NCBI RefSeq assembly: GCF_000974365.1
Contig: NZ_BAZW01000009.1
Location: 1-64,000 of the forward strand
Reading direction: 5' to 3'
Length of the DNA: 64,000 nt
Origin: Geofilum rubicundum JCM 15548
Lineage (GTDB): Bacteria; Bacteroidota; Bacteroidia; Bacteroidales; Marinilabiliaceae
A program made the position numbers and the translations under genes. Within the stretch, counting starts at the first letter, position 1, and each line of letters starts with the position of its first letter. The notes beneath the pieces are model-generated. The model was not told the DNA's origin, did no database searches, and saw only the letters and a list, made by a program, of their open reading frames with translations. Shown here one piece after another: positions 19,763 to 31,220 of this stretch.

Positions 19763-22700
19763 ATGTTTAAAATAGTTAAAGCAATACTGTTTGTACAGGC
19801 ACTTTTTCTGCTTTTTCCGCTGTCGGCCCAACAAAGAGGCATTGTTCGGGGAAAGGTCACCAGTGATTTTGAGCCCCAGGGAGTTATTGGTGTGACAGTG
19901 GCCGAATTGGATCAGAACAATCGTTTGATCAATGGTACCGTGACCAATCTGGACGGGGATTATATCATTGAAGTGCGTGACAATACCAATCGACTACAAT
20001 TTACCAGTGTGGGGTATCAAAACCAAACCGTGGAAATAGCAGGTCGTACGCGTATTAATGTGAATTTGGCAGACGCTATAACCGAGCTGGAAGGTGCAGA
20101 AATTGTCGGATATCGCCGGACCAATACCGGGGCTTTGAATGTGGCCGACCGGGATTTGGCCATTCCTGTTTCCAAAATTTCGACCGAGGAATTTGAAGGT
20201 GTTCAGGCCTCCTCCATTGACGAGGCCCTTCAGGGACGCATGTCTGGTGTGGATATTACTGCCAACAGTGGGGATCCGGGCGCCGGAATGAGTATTCGTA
20301 TCCGGGGTGTCAATACCCTGTCTGTGGATGCCAGTCCGCTGATTGTGGTGGATAACATCCCCTATGAGGTCAATGTATCGTCCGACTTTAACTTTGCTAC
20401 GGCCAATGAGGAGGGCTACTCTCAAATGTTGAATATTCCGGTGGACGATATTTCTGAAATATCGGTTTTGAAGGATGCGGCCGCCACTGCCATGTGGGGA
20501 ACACGCGCCGCCAACGGCGTGTTACTTATTACCACCAAGCGGGGAAGCAAAGGACGGAAACCCATGGTTCAATATACCTTCCGCGGAACCTACACGCCCA
20601 CTCCTCCCACCATTCCTTTACTCAATGGTGATCAGTACAACACCCTGATGCAGGAAGCTTATTACAACAGCAACAATACGCCCATGCCTTTTGATACTTA
20701 TCGGGAGTTTCTGCAAAGTCCCGATGACCCCTATTATTTCTATAATTATGGCGCCAATACCAAGTGGATGGATCACCTGACGCAGAATGGCTACATTCAG
20801 AACCATGACTTTTCCATTACTGGTGGTGGAACCAAAGCTTTTTACCGCTTTTCAGTGAACTACCAGGGGCAGGAAGGTACCACTGTCGGTACCAGTCTTG
20901 ATCGTCTTTCCACACGTTTGAATCTCGATTATGATATTTCGGATAAACTGCGCTTGCGCGCCGACTTCGCCTTTACCCATAGTGATACCTATGGGAATTA
21001 TTCAGACGAAACCATTAAGAACAGCCGTTCCGTGCGCAGTGTAGGTTACCGAAAAATGCCGATTATGTCCTTGTATGAGTATGATGCCGAGGGAAATTTG
21101 ACCCCCAATTATTTTTCCCCCGAGAGTAACTCTCAGGGAACAGCACCGGATACTTATAATCCCGTTGCTTTGGCCAATGAAGCTTCTCCAGGACATTGAA
21201 CGATCGTATTACCAATAAATTCTCCTTGTACTACGATATTATGCCTGGTATGAGATACACCATGAATTTATCCTTTGATGTGAATACCAATAAGGTGAAC
21301 CGTTTTTTGCCACAAACGGCCACAGGAAAAACCTGGACCGATAGTTGGGTGAATCGCGCCTTTGATAAAGATGATGATTCATACTACATCTACACCAATA
21401 ATCAGTTAAATTATACCAAGAACTTTTACAATGTGCACGACTTGACCACAGCGGTCAATTTCATGACCAATGAGTACATCGGTAACTTTTATGATCTGGA
21501 GACTTCCAATTCTGCTTCTTCCTTGTTGCAGGATCCATCATTGGCCAATAAATACCGTGAAGGCGGTATGGGCTTTAACTCTGGTCCTGGCGGGGACGAG
21601 ATCTGGGTCTGACAGGGGTGGTTCATTATAAATATATGGATAAGTATATTCTTTCCGGAAGTTTGCGTTATGAAGGCAACTCCAAGTTTGATGCTTCCAA
21701 TCGTTTTGGCTTATTTAAAGGATTATCGGGTGCCTGGAGGGTTTCTGGTGAAAACTTTTTGGAGTTTGCCGACTGGCTGAATGATATGAGATTGCGTTTC
21801 AGCTATGGTGAGAACGGGAATAAACCAAGAAAGGAAGGAATGTTCTTTAATAATTATGCCACTTTCGGTTGGAATTATTTGGGATACAATGCGGTATATC
21901 CCACCAATATGCAATTGGAAAATCTTAAGTGGGAATCCTATACGAGTTACAACTATGGTATTTCATTCGACGCCTTTGACAGTCGTTTGTTAATTGAAGC
22001 GGATTACTATCAGAACCGTACGGAAGATATGTTCGGTTATGATGTGAATATTCCATCCTCCACCGGTATTTCAGAAATTAATATCATGAACATTGGGGTG
22101 ATGGACAATGTTGGCTGGGATTTTTCCATTCGGACGCTGCCCATCAAGAAAGCGGATTATTCAATGACTTTTGATTTCAATATCGCCAAGAATTACAACA
22201 TTCTTCGTGAGGTGGCCGATGGCTATCCACTGGAACGTAACCTTACTTTGGGTAATGGTCAGTACAAAAACATTATTCAGATTGACAACCCCATTGGTTC
22301 TTTTTATGGTTACCGCTATAACGGGGTTTATACCGAAGAAGAGCAGTTGTTGGCCCGTGATGTCAACGGAAATATCATCGCTGATCCCAATGGAGATCCG
22401 GTGACCATGGTGTATGATTTCGATAATGTTCGTTATCCTTTTCAGTTAGGAGACGCCATGTATGAAGATGTCAATAATGACGGAAATATCAGCGCGCAGG
22501 ACATCGTTTATTTGGGAGATGCCAATCCGGACTTTACCGGTGGTTTTGGTTCTTTGATGAAGTATAAGAATTTTTCTTTCAATTATTTCTTCTACTTCCG
22601 TTACGGTAATGACATTATAAACATGACCCGGATGCAGGGTGAAAAAATGCATAATTTTGACAACCAGTTGGCATCGACATTGAAGCGTTGGCGGAATCCC

Positions 22701-23030
22701 GGTGACGAAACCGATATTCCCAGAGCGATGCTGGGCAGCGGGTATAACTGGCTGGGATCTGATCGCTTTGTAGAAGATGGTTCCTTCCTGAGATTGAAGT
22801 ACATTACCCTTACTTATAATGTACCCAAATCCTTTTCTCAGCGAATGGGCATTTCTTCGATGAGGTTATCCACTACCATGAATAACCTGCTTACCTATAC
22901 CAATTATACGGGACAAGATCCTGAAATCAACATTAAGTCGAACGATGGAACCATTTATACTGTGGGCTACGACAATTCCAGCACGCCTGTGGCCAGGCAG
23001 TTTACCCTGAATTTGTCTGTTACATTTTAA
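19763..23030 (+). CDS. SusC/RagA-type TonB-dependent transporter 1 (two frameshifts)
   Basis: About 1089 residues after two single-base repairs. A signal peptide ends at LSAQQ, followed by a carboxypeptidase-regulatory-like beta domain (GKVTSDFEPQGVIGVTV), the TonB plug (SIRIRGVNTLS, then SPLIVVDNIPYE and ISVLKDAAATAMWGTRAANG) and the 22-strand barrel ending in an aromatic-rich strand (LNLSVTF). It imports oligosaccharides across the outer membrane with SusD1, whose gene starts 22 bases later. The frame breaks near 21192 (one base restores ASPG-TLNDRITN) and near 21598 (one base restores GGDEDLGLTG). Both repairs give continuous family-like sequence, so assembly error is likely. Confidence 0.9.
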
Positions 23031-23051
23031 CGTATTAAAGGAGAGTTATAT

Positions 23052-24551
23052 ATGAAGCGTTTTAAATATTACGTACTAATCTCTATAGCCATGGTAATGG
23101 GGGCTTGTTCCGACTGGCTCTACCTGGAACCCGAAAACGGCATTACTGTGGATGAGTTCTGGCAATCGGAGCAGGATGTGCACGCTGGCGTTATGGGCTG
23201 CTATGCTTCCCTTTTAGGCGGAAGCGACCATCCCTTTGCCGAAGCTGTTTTTAACTGGGGAGAGTTGCGGGCCGATATGGTCGCTCCTTTTCGGTCGATA
23301 GATGGTGGTTATTTCCAGATCAATCAGAGTGAAATTACCCCGGATAATCAATATGTCCGCTGGAATGGTGCCTATTTTACCATTAACCTTTGTAATACGG
23401 TTTTGGAGAAAGCACCCCCTGTTTTGGATATTGATGGTGCTTTTACCAATGAAGAATTGCAACGATACCGGGGCGAGGTTTTAACCTTGCGGGCCCTGAT
23501 GTATTTTTATCTGGTGCGGGTGTTTAATGAGGTGCCCCTGATATTGGAAGCCACCACTTCTGATGCACGGGTAGAGCGTCACAGTAAGGCCAGTCGGGAA
23601 GAAATTTACACACAGATTAAAAAAGATTTACTGGAGGCTGAACCATTGATACCTAAGGATCATGGAAGTGTGGATGAGAATAAGGGGCGTTTGACCTGGT
23701 ATACTTTGAAGACCATTCAGGCCGATGTTCATTTATGGGAGGATGATTTTGGTCTGGCGATTGAGGCTTGTGATGCGGTGATCAACTCTGGTCAGTTCAG
23801 TCTGGTAAGAGGCGACGAATACTGGTTTACCGAACTGTTTGTTGAGGGGAATAGTCCCGAAGCCATTTTTGAACTGCAATTTTCGCAGGAAAAATTGAAT
23901 CCGTATTATGACTGGTTTAGCAGTAACCAGGGCGCCCGCTATCGGGCCAATGTGGAAACCATCGAATATTTGTTTCCCTTTAACATAATGGCCCTTCCTG
24001 AGGATGCAGATATCAGAAGTGATGGCGCATCTTACCGTTCTACCGATTCATATAGCCTTTGGAAGTATCTGGGAGCGGATCGGTTTACCGCCAAACCCAG
24101 CAATGAGGCCACTTCCAACTGGATTGTATATCGATATGCCGATGTGTTGTTGATGAAAGCTGAGGCCTTGGCGAATACGGAAGGCGGCGGGGCAGATGCT
24201 CAGATTTTGATTAATCAGGTACGCGAAAGGGCCAACGCTCCGGATGATACGGAAGTGGAGGCAACGGATCAGTACAGTTTGACCACTTACATTGTGGATG
24301 AACGTGCGCGTGAGTTTGCTTTTGAGGGAAAGCGCTGGTTCGACCTTTTGCGCAATGCCAGAAGAGATAATTACCGGCGTCAGGATTTAATCACGGATAT
24401 GGTTTTACGAACCACGCCGCCTCAAAAAGTGGAGTCCGCTCTAAGTAAATACCAGGATCCACGCTTTCACTATTTCCCAATCCATAGCGATGAGATAGAA
24501 GCCAGTTTTCCTTTGTTGGAACAAAACTCTTTTTACGTAACAGAGGAATAG
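23052..24551 (+). CDS. SusD/RagB-type nutrient-binding lipoprotein 1
   Basis: A 499-residue outer-membrane lipoprotein (lipobox VMGAC) with the SusD opening CSDWLYLEPENGIT, the conserved TLRALMYFYLVRVFNEVPL helix near residue 140 and the C-terminal ERAREFAFEGKRWFDLLR motif near 420. SusD proteins form the lid of the SusC channel and bind oligosaccharides. It is intact, lies 22 bases after SusC1 and 31 bases before the next FAS1 gene. Confidence 0.93.
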   Translation: MKRFKYYVLISIAMVMGACSDWLYLEPENGITVDEFWQSEQDVHAGVMGCYASLLGGSDHPFAEAVFNWGELRADMVAPFRSIDGGYFQINQSEITPDNQYVRWNGAYFTINLCNTVLEKAPPVLDIDGAFTNEELQRYRGEVLTLRALMYFYLVRVFNEVPLILEATTSDARVERHSKASREEIYTQIKKDLLEAEPLIPKDHGSVDENKGRLTWYTLKTIQADVHLWEDDFGLAIEACDAVINSGQFSLVRGDEYWFTELFVEGNSPEAIFELQFSQEKLNPYYDWFSSNQGARYRANVETIEYLFPFNIMALPEDADIRSDGASYRSTDSYSLWKYLGADRFTAKPSNEATSNWIVYRYADVLLMKAEALANTEGGGADAQILINQVRERANAPDDTEVEATDQYSLTTYIVDERAREFAFEGKRWFDLLRNARRDNYRRQDLITDMVLRTTPPQKVESALSKYQDPRFHYFPIHSDEIEASFPLLEQNSFYVTEE

Positions 24552-24582
24552 GAACAGATAGAATTTCTTAAAAGTAAGAGCC

Positions 24583-26375
24583 ATGAAGACAATGAAATAT
24601 ATACAGATGAAATGGATGGGCGCCTGGCTTTTAATAGCCATCGTCTTCATTCCTGTGTTGCAGTCCTGCGAAGAACCCGATTTGCAGGAGCGAACCAATT
24701 TTCAGGAATTGATCGGGGAGTATTTGGAGAACAACAAGGAGGATTATTCCATGTTGGTAGATTTGCTGTATCGCGCGGAGAGTATGTCCTTTTTGAAGGC
24801 CTATGGGGGTTACACCTTGTTGGCCCCCGATAATGATGCCTTGAGTGCTATTTGTCGGAAATAGGAGCCGCTTCTGTTGATGACGTGCCTGTAGCGGACT
24901 TGAAGGAATTGGTGCGTTATCACGTTATTAAGGATACCATCAGTACCCTTGAATTTGTGGATGGTCGCATGAATTCGACCAATATGTTTGGTCACTACAT
25001 TACCACCGGCACCTTTTACGAGGACAATGAAGCGGTTATTAAATTTAATAAGTATGCCGAATTGACAGAGCAGGATATACGGATGGCCAACGGCATTGTA
25101 CACAGGGTTTCCTCCGTGATTCGACCGGAAATGGAGAGTGCGGCAGAAGCTTTGGAAAATGACGGTAGTTACACCATTTTTGTGGAGGCCCTCAAGCAAA
25201 CCGGTTGGTATGATACCCTGATGGTGACGGAAGGACCTCATACGGTTTTCGCGGTTCCGGATTTGGTGTATGCAGAAGAAGGTTTCAGCTCTTTTGAGGA
25301 GTTGTTGGAAGACATTGCTCCCGAAACGACCAATCTGACAGACACACTGAATGAGATGAACCGTTATGTGACCTACCATATCTTGGATCACAATATACGT
25401 TACATTACGGACTTGCTCAATGACAGAGTTGGATTAAGTCGTACCTTCAATGAAGTGCTAACCTTTCGTATGGAAGGCACCCGGGTTTTGGTCAATGATG
25501 ACATCTTTGCCGGCATTCATGAGCCCGGGTTTGAGATTGATCGCCCTGTTTCGGATCGGACCGTTCTGAATGGCGTTATTCATGAAATGAAGGAGGATTT
25601 CAGAATTAAGGAGCGTTTTCCTTTTGCGGTTTATTGGGATGTCGCTGAACAGTTGGAAATCATGAAGATGCCTGGCGTTTTTCGTCGCCCTGGAACAGTG
25701 TCGCTTGCCAATGGTCAATTGGAGAATATTACCTGGTACGGTGAAAACAATGAAATATTTTATACGGCCGGTTTAAGTGGTGCGGAGGGCTGGCATGTTT
25801 ATGACGACCGCATTAATGTGAATTTGCGTCCTGAGGTTATTCAGTGGGTGGAGTTTAAAACCCCCATTTTGGTGGCAGGTGAATATAAAATGTGGGTATG
25901 TACCCGTAACGTATATGGAGATAACAATCGGAAGGCCATCTACTATGCTTATTTCAATGATGAGATCATGCCCAACATCATTAATAATCGAAGAACCCTG
26001 AATAATACGACACCTGAAGAGCAGTTGGAAATGGAAGGCTTCAAACTCTATGGTTGGAACCCCAATGATTTAGGGGTTACCCGGGAAGTAGACGGTGAAA
26101 TAAGAAATATTACACAATTGAATTACATGCACAATTCCGGTGCCAGCCGTATGACTGGACAGTTGGCCGGAGTTATAAAAGTTGAGACAACTGGTTCTCA
26201 TCGGGTTAAATTTGTAGGGATTACCGGTACAAATGGCGCCTGGTTCGATATGATCCATTTTATCCCGGTAGAAGAAGATCAACTTTGGCCCAGGGTCAAT
26301 ACAAAGACCGGTGAGTTGGTTTCCAAAGAGGAAATCAATGCGGCCTACGAGGAATACATCAGTAATCAGGAATAA
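24583..26375 (+). CDS. FAS1-domain lipoprotein with C-terminal beta-sandwich (frameshifted)
   Basis: About 597 residues after one repair. Lipobox VLQSC; two FAS1-like domains (TLLAPDNDAL near residue 85, then HTVFAVPDLVY near 225) are followed by a roughly 240-residue beta-rich module with WVEFKTPILVAGEYKMWV and WFDMIHFIPV, resembling carbohydrate-binding sandwiches. No catalytic motif is seen. The frame breaks near 24849: adding one T gives DALSAYLSEIGAASVDD. It sits between SusD1 and a second FAS1 gene, so a surface binding role is inferred. Confidence 0.75.
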
Positions 26376-26460
26376 TTAACAGGATTATGCAACGGTTGAC
26401 TTGGATGCTGCCTTCCCGGGCAGTTGCGGGTCGCAGTTTCTAAAATCAAATATAAGCTCT

Positions 26461-28005
26461 ATGAAGAATAAGTTTTTATTAACGATATGCAGTCTCACCC
26501 TGATTGCTGTAGTTTTCAGCAGTTGTAAGGACAGCTGGGAGGATCACACAGCGCTCAATAAGGATGTGAAGAATGTTACCGTGATGCAATTTCTGGATGA
26601 ACAGGCACAGTTTTCTGAGTTTGTCTCCTTGGCCAGAGAGACCGGGTTGGATGCCGATTTGGCTTCCAGTCTGCTGTATACGGTTTTTGTCCCCGACAAT
26701 GACGCCATGGGTGCGGTGCTCAGTGAGTTGGATACGGATGAGGCGAAACGCTTATTTGTGGAACACCATATTTATGAGGGAAGAATGTATCTGCCATCTT
26801 ATGAGGGTTCAGGGCATTTGAAAATGCTCAATGAAAAGGTCCTCGAGTTGGATGCAGAGGCTGGAAGTTTGGATAATGTGGTGATGTCCGAAACGTATAG
26901 TGTGCTTAATAACGGGGTGGTTTATTCACTGGAAGAAGCTTTGGAGCCGCGTGCTTCGGTCTGGACGTATGTGAGTGAAATAGCACCCTCCGGAAAGTAT
27001 GTGGACTATTTGAATTCACTGACCGGTTTGTATTTTGATCCGGAGCTTTCCGAGCAAATTGGTTACAATGCCGAAGGCTTGCCCACTTACGATTCAGTGT
27101 TTGTTTCGCGTAACCTTTTTAATATGGAGGTGGCCGACCTGAGGTCAGAAGATTCTACTTTCACCCTTTTCTTAATTGGAGATGCTGCTTTTGATGCGGA
27201 ATTTCAAAAGTTCAAGCCCTATTTCAGAGCCTATACCGATAAAACTCAAGAACCTGACAGCCGGGATTCAGCACTTATCCAAATGGAGATAGCCCGTAAC
27301 TATGTTTTTACGGAAGCTTATGCACCGAATGAATTACCTGCTGAATTAGTTACTCCTGACGGGGTGCGTGTAGATGTGGATCCTTCTCAGATAGTGAGTT
27401 CTTTCCAGGCCAGTAATGGTTATGTATATATTATGGAATCCAGTCCCGTTTCCCTGGAAGATAAAATTCCGGTGGTAAAAGTGGAAGCAGAAACGCTGAA
27501 GCGCTACTTTGGGATTGGTGTTGACGCAGGTTCAGCCCAGGGTTATCTGAGGAGCAACCCTAAGGCCTCCGGAGGGATGGATTTTGTGCTGGACAATCAT
27601 GGCAATAGAAAGCTTGTGAATGGGCTGGTGATCAGTGGCGGAAAATTGCCTACTGTTCGTTATCAGGTATACTGGCGGGCGGTTAATAACTTCCGGACTT
27701 CCCCACGCTATCCCAATGATAATGTTTTGCGCCAGCGTTTGGGTACCGTCAAAGTGGCTGAAAGAGATATTGAGGGTGAGCCTGTAGAGTTTGGACCTCC
27801 GATTACCGGAAGTATCAGTACCAATTTCTACGATGTAGAACTTACTGCTTATTCTGATAATGAAACGGATGATGAAACTTATATCGGCGTATTCAACAAT
27901 ATGACTTTCGAGGAAGTGTTTTTTCAGCTTGTACCGGAAGGGGAGTCTACCATTAGAATGGCAGCAACGCTGGATTATATTAAACTGGTTCCCCAATTCA
28001 ACTAA
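26461..28005 (+). CDS. FAS1-domain lipoprotein with C-terminal beta-sandwich
   Basis: A 514-residue lipoprotein (lipobox VFSSC) starting at the ATG at 26461; the 20 in-frame residues upstream lack signal-peptide character. It has FAS1-like repeats (YTVFVPDNDAM near residue 75, FTLFLIGDAAFD near 237) and a C-terminal beta-rich module ending AATLDYIKLVP, a typical closing strand of CBM6-like or DUF5108-like folds. It is laid out like the preceding gene and may be an old duplicate specialised for SusC2/SusD2, whose SusC gene starts only 8 bases later. Confidence 0.78.
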   Translation: MKNKFLLTICSLTLIAVVFSSCKDSWEDHTALNKDVKNVTVMQFLDEQAQFSEFVSLARETGLDADLASSLLYTVFVPDNDAMGAVLSELDTDEAKRLFVEHHIYEGRMYLPSYEGSGHLKMLNEKVLELDAEAGSLDNVVMSETYSVLNNGVVYSLEEALEPRASVWTYVSEIAPSGKYVDYLNSLTGLYFDPELSEQIGYNAEGLPTYDSVFVSRNLFNMEVADLRSEDSTFTLFLIGDAAFDAEFQKFKPYFRAYTDKTQEPDSRDSALIQMEIARNYVFTEAYAPNELPAELVTPDGVRVDVDPSQIVSSFQASNGYVYIMESSPVSLEDKIPVVKVEAETLKRYFGIGVDAGSAQGYLRSNPKASGGMDFVLDNHGNRKLVNGLVISGGKLPTVRYQVYWRAVNNFRTSPRYPNDNVLRQRLGTVKVAERDIEGEPVEFGPPITGSISTNFYDVELTAYSDNETDDETYIGVFNNMTFEEVFFQLVPEGESTIRMAATLDYIKLVPQFN

Positions 28006-28012
28006 TGTATAA

Positions 28013-31000
28013 ATGGCAATGATTATGAGATTTTTAAAGCGTTTTTTTGTTTCGTTTGTTCTGTTAAGTACGCTGTTGTCCTTCAGCGCAGCTCAGGAAC
28101 AGGCAGGCGATACAGCAGAAATAATTGTTACCGGTGTGGTTTACGATGCCGTTTCAGGCCAGCCTCTGGCTTTTGCCGATATCAGCTGTCCTACATTTTC
28201 ATCGGCATTTTCGGATATCGATGGTGTGTTTTCCATTCCGGTTCGATCCCTCAATGATTTCATTATCATCAGTTCGTCGGGCTACCACACACAGGAAGTG
28301 GTGTTGGCCGGTCGTTCGGAGGTAGCCGTTTACATGCAGGAAGGGGTGCGACCCTCTTTTCAGCAGGAAGTGAACTTTGGGGACTTTGCGCAGAAAAAAG
28401 CCTACACCCCGCGGGCTGTTACTTCCGTCAACATGCCTTTTGTTGGTGATTTGGCCGGGAAGGATTCTCCTGAAAGTGTTTTAGGAAGTTCTGTGCCGGG
28501 TTTGAAGGTGAATCCCCGTTCAGGGATTCCCGGGGTTGGCGCCGACCTGTTTATCAGGGGACGATCTTCCCTGAATACCAGTAATGCGCCATTGATAATT
28601 GTGGACGGAATGATCTATGATATCAATGCCTATGGTAATTCCATGATTGAAGGATATACGGTTAATTCTTTTGCCGGTATTGAAGTGGATGACATCGAAA
28701 GTTTTACGGTATTAAAAGATGCGGCGGCTATATATGGCGCCAAGGCGGCCAATGGCGTTATACTAATCAATACCATTCGGGCCCGTCAACAGGCCACTAC
28801 CATTGATTTTAAAATGTATGGTGGGGTAAATCTTATGCCGGAAACCTATCCGTTGCTGGATGGTCCTCAGTATAAAACCCATTTGCTGGATATGTTGTCG
28901 TCAGCTGGTCCGGACTATAGCGAACTCAGCCATCTTATACGTGCTTCCAATGTGGAGGGGCATCCCCAGTATTATGTCTACAACAATAATACCGACTGGC
29001 AGAAGGAGGTGTTTGACCAAAGCAATACTTCGGCCTATCGTTTGGGGATTAAGGGTGGTGATGATGTGGCATTGTATGCCTTGTCGGTTGGTTTCATGCA
29101 GAATGAGGGAGTGGTGAATGAATCTAAATACTCCAGGTTTAATTTGCGCTTTAACTCGGATATTAAATTCTCTGAGGTACTCACCCTCAATTCTAATATT
29201 GCCTTTGCTTATCACGATAAGCACATTGGAGGAACAGGCGCTCAGTCGGTGGACGATGTGGTGACTCAGGCCCGTATCAAAGCACCCTTTTTGTATCCCA
29301 ATATCCGCAATGAAGAGGGGTATGTCAGTTCCGTTTTGGCGGATTATGATTCACTGGGTGTCAGTAACCCGGTAGCTATTCTGGACAATCAGCAGTTAAG
29401 GGATGTGAATTACCGGTTTTTCGGATCTTTCAATTTCAATTTTCAGCTGAATGATTATTTTCAGTTTAGTAATCTGGTAGGGCTGTCGTTCGACAAGGAC
29501 AGGGAATCCATTTTCATCCCTTCTTATGGCGTTCGTCCTCAAGAAACCCCCCGTGGAGAAATAACCAACCAAATGAAGGCCCGTGTAGCGAGGCATATGG
29601 CTTTGAACAATGATTTTCGCATGCAATATACCAGACGCTTTGGCTATGAACATGGCTTAAATGTTTTGGGTGGTGTACGCATCAATTTGAACGATAACGA
29701 AGAGGACTGGGGCCAAGACTATACCTCAGCCAATGATATGATACGAACACTGGGTAATGGATTGGCCATCCTTCGTCAAAAAGGCGGCTATTTGGGTCAG
29801 TGGAATAGTTTAACCACTTATTTGAGCGGAGATTACGATTACCTGAAACGTTATTTTCTGCATGTCAGCATGTCCGTTGACGGCAGCAGTCGATTTGGGA
29901 AAGAAGCGGATGGTCTGGCCATGATGAATTCTGTTTTTGGTTTCTTTCCTTCAGTTTCAGCCGGGTGGTTGTTGACCTCAGAACCTTTTATGCAAAATGT
30001 GGCGGCCTTGGATCTCTTAAAATTAAGAGTGGGCTACGGCGTAACAGGTAATGATGATATAGGCAACTTTTCCGCTTTGAAATATTACACCAGCCAGAAT
30101 CTTTGGAGTTATCAGGGTATTGTTCAGGGGAACTTGTATAACCCTTCTTTAAAGTGGGAAACCAATACCAAGATCAATGCCGGGTTAGACATGGCCCTCT
30201 TTAATGAGCGCCTGTCCTTGACCGCAGATGTTTATCAAAATACGACCACGGATATGCTGGACTATATTCCGGCTTCCAGATTGAGTGGTTTTGATGATGT
30301 GTTGGTCAATGATGGGGAGATTTTGACGCAAGGTGTTGATTTGGGCGTGAATGTTCAGGTTTTAAATCAACCCCTGAAATGGGATTTAGGGCTCAATATG
30401 TCGAGCTACACAACAGAAGTCAAAAGTATCAATGGCGACAGGAAAGTAACCGAGTTGTTTGGCGCCTATGTTTTGACCGAAGTGGGTAGTCCGCTCGGCG
30501 TGTTCTATGGTTATGAGACCAATGGTGTTTTTGCCACCCAGGCGGCTGCGGATGCAGCAGATTTGTATGCCCTTTTACCCAATACCTCACTAGCCCCTTT
30601 TGAGGCAGGAGATGTACACTTCGTTAACACCAACCCGGAAACGGATAATGTGATAGATGAACAGGATAGGGTGGTGATTGGCAATCCGAATCCAGATTTC
30701 TTTGGAAGTGTGACTTCCAGAATGCGGTGGAAAGGGATTTCTCTAGATGCATTGGTTTCCTTCTCGGTAGGTGGGGATGTATACAATTATCAGCGCCGTC
30801 AGTTGGAAAGCATGAACGCTTTGGGTAATCAGACTACTGCTACCTTAAACAGGTGGAGGTATGATGGACAGGTGACCGATGTTCCGCGTGCGGTATATGG
30901 TGACGAAAATGGCAACAGTCGTTTTTCCGATCGTTGGATAGAGGATGGATCCTTTGTCCGCTTAAAAAACGTGACACTGGGTTATTTGCTTCCATATAAA

Positions 31001-31180
31001 CCGCTTGGTATTCAAAGTATTGAAGTCTTTGCGGCGGCCAATAATCTTTTGACGTTTACCGATTATAAGGGACTGGATCCTGAGTTTAGTGCCGGTGGGT
31101 ATTCGCTGGTACAGGGAATGGACCTGGGGATGGTTCCCCAGACCAGGACCCTGATGCTGGGTGTGAAAATAGGATTGTAG
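28013..31180 (+). CDS. SusC/RagA-type TonB-dependent transporter 2
   Basis: An intact 1055-residue outer-membrane transporter; the ATG at 28025 is an equally plausible start just before the basic MRFLKRF. After the signal peptide comes a carboxypeptidase-regulatory-like domain (VTGVVYDAVSGQPLAFADI), the plug (LFIRGRSSLNTSNAPLIIVDG and FTVLKDAAAIYGAKAANGVI) and a barrel ending VKIGL. It is clearly divergent from SusC1 and SusC3, so it probably takes different oligosaccharides. SusD2 follows 40 bases downstream. Confidence 0.92.
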   Translation: MAMIMRFLKRFFVSFVLLSTLLSFSAAQEQAGDTAEIIVTGVVYDAVSGQPLAFADISCPTFSSAFSDIDGVFSIPVRSLNDFIIISSSGYHTQEVVLAGRSEVAVYMQEGVRPSFQQEVNFGDFAQKKAYTPRAVTSVNMPFVGDLAGKDSPESVLGSSVPGLKVNPRSGIPGVGADLFIRGRSSLNTSNAPLIIVDGMIYDINAYGNSMIEGYTVNSFAGIEVDDIESFTVLKDAAAIYGAKAANGVILINTIRARQQATTIDFKMYGGVNLMPETYPLLDGPQYKTHLLDMLSSAGPDYSELSHLIRASNVEGHPQYYVYNNNTDWQKEVFDQSNTSAYRLGIKGGDDVALYALSVGFMQNEGVVNESKYSRFNLRFNSDIKFSEVLTLNSNIAFAYHDKHIGGTGAQSVDDVVTQARIKAPFLYPNIRNEEGYVSSVLADYDSLGVSNPVAILDNQQLRDVNYRFFGSFNFNFQLNDYFQFSNLVGLSFDKDRESIFIPSYGVRPQETPRGEITNQMKARVARHMALNNDFRMQYTRRFGYEHGLNVLGGVRINLNDNEEDWGQDYTSANDMIRTLGNGLAILRQKGGYLGQWNSLTTYLSGDYDYLKRYFLHVSMSVDGSSRFGKEADGLAMMNSVFGFFPSVSAGWLLTSEPFMQNVAALDLLKLRVGYGVTGNDDIGNFSALKYYTSQNLWSYQGIVQGNLYNPSLKWETNTKINAGLDMALFNERLSLTADVYQNTTTDMLDYIPASRLSGFDDVLVNDGEILTQGVDLGVNVQVLNQPLKWDLGLNMSSYTTEVKSINGDRKVTELFGAYVLTEVGSPLGVFYGYETNGVFATQAAADAADLYALLPNTSLAPFEAGDVHFVNTNPETDNVIDEQDRVVIGNPNPDFFGSVTSRMRWKGISLDALVSFSVGGDVYNYQRRQLESMNALGNQTTATLNRWRYDGQVTDVPRAVYGDENGNSRFSDRWIEDGSFVRLKNVTLGYLLPYKPLGIQSIEVFAAANNLLTFTDYKGLDPEFSAGGYSLVQGMDLGMVPQTRTLMLGVKIGL

Positions 31181-31220
31181 TCACCTTACTTTTTTAGATT
31201 TAGAATAAAATATATTGGAT

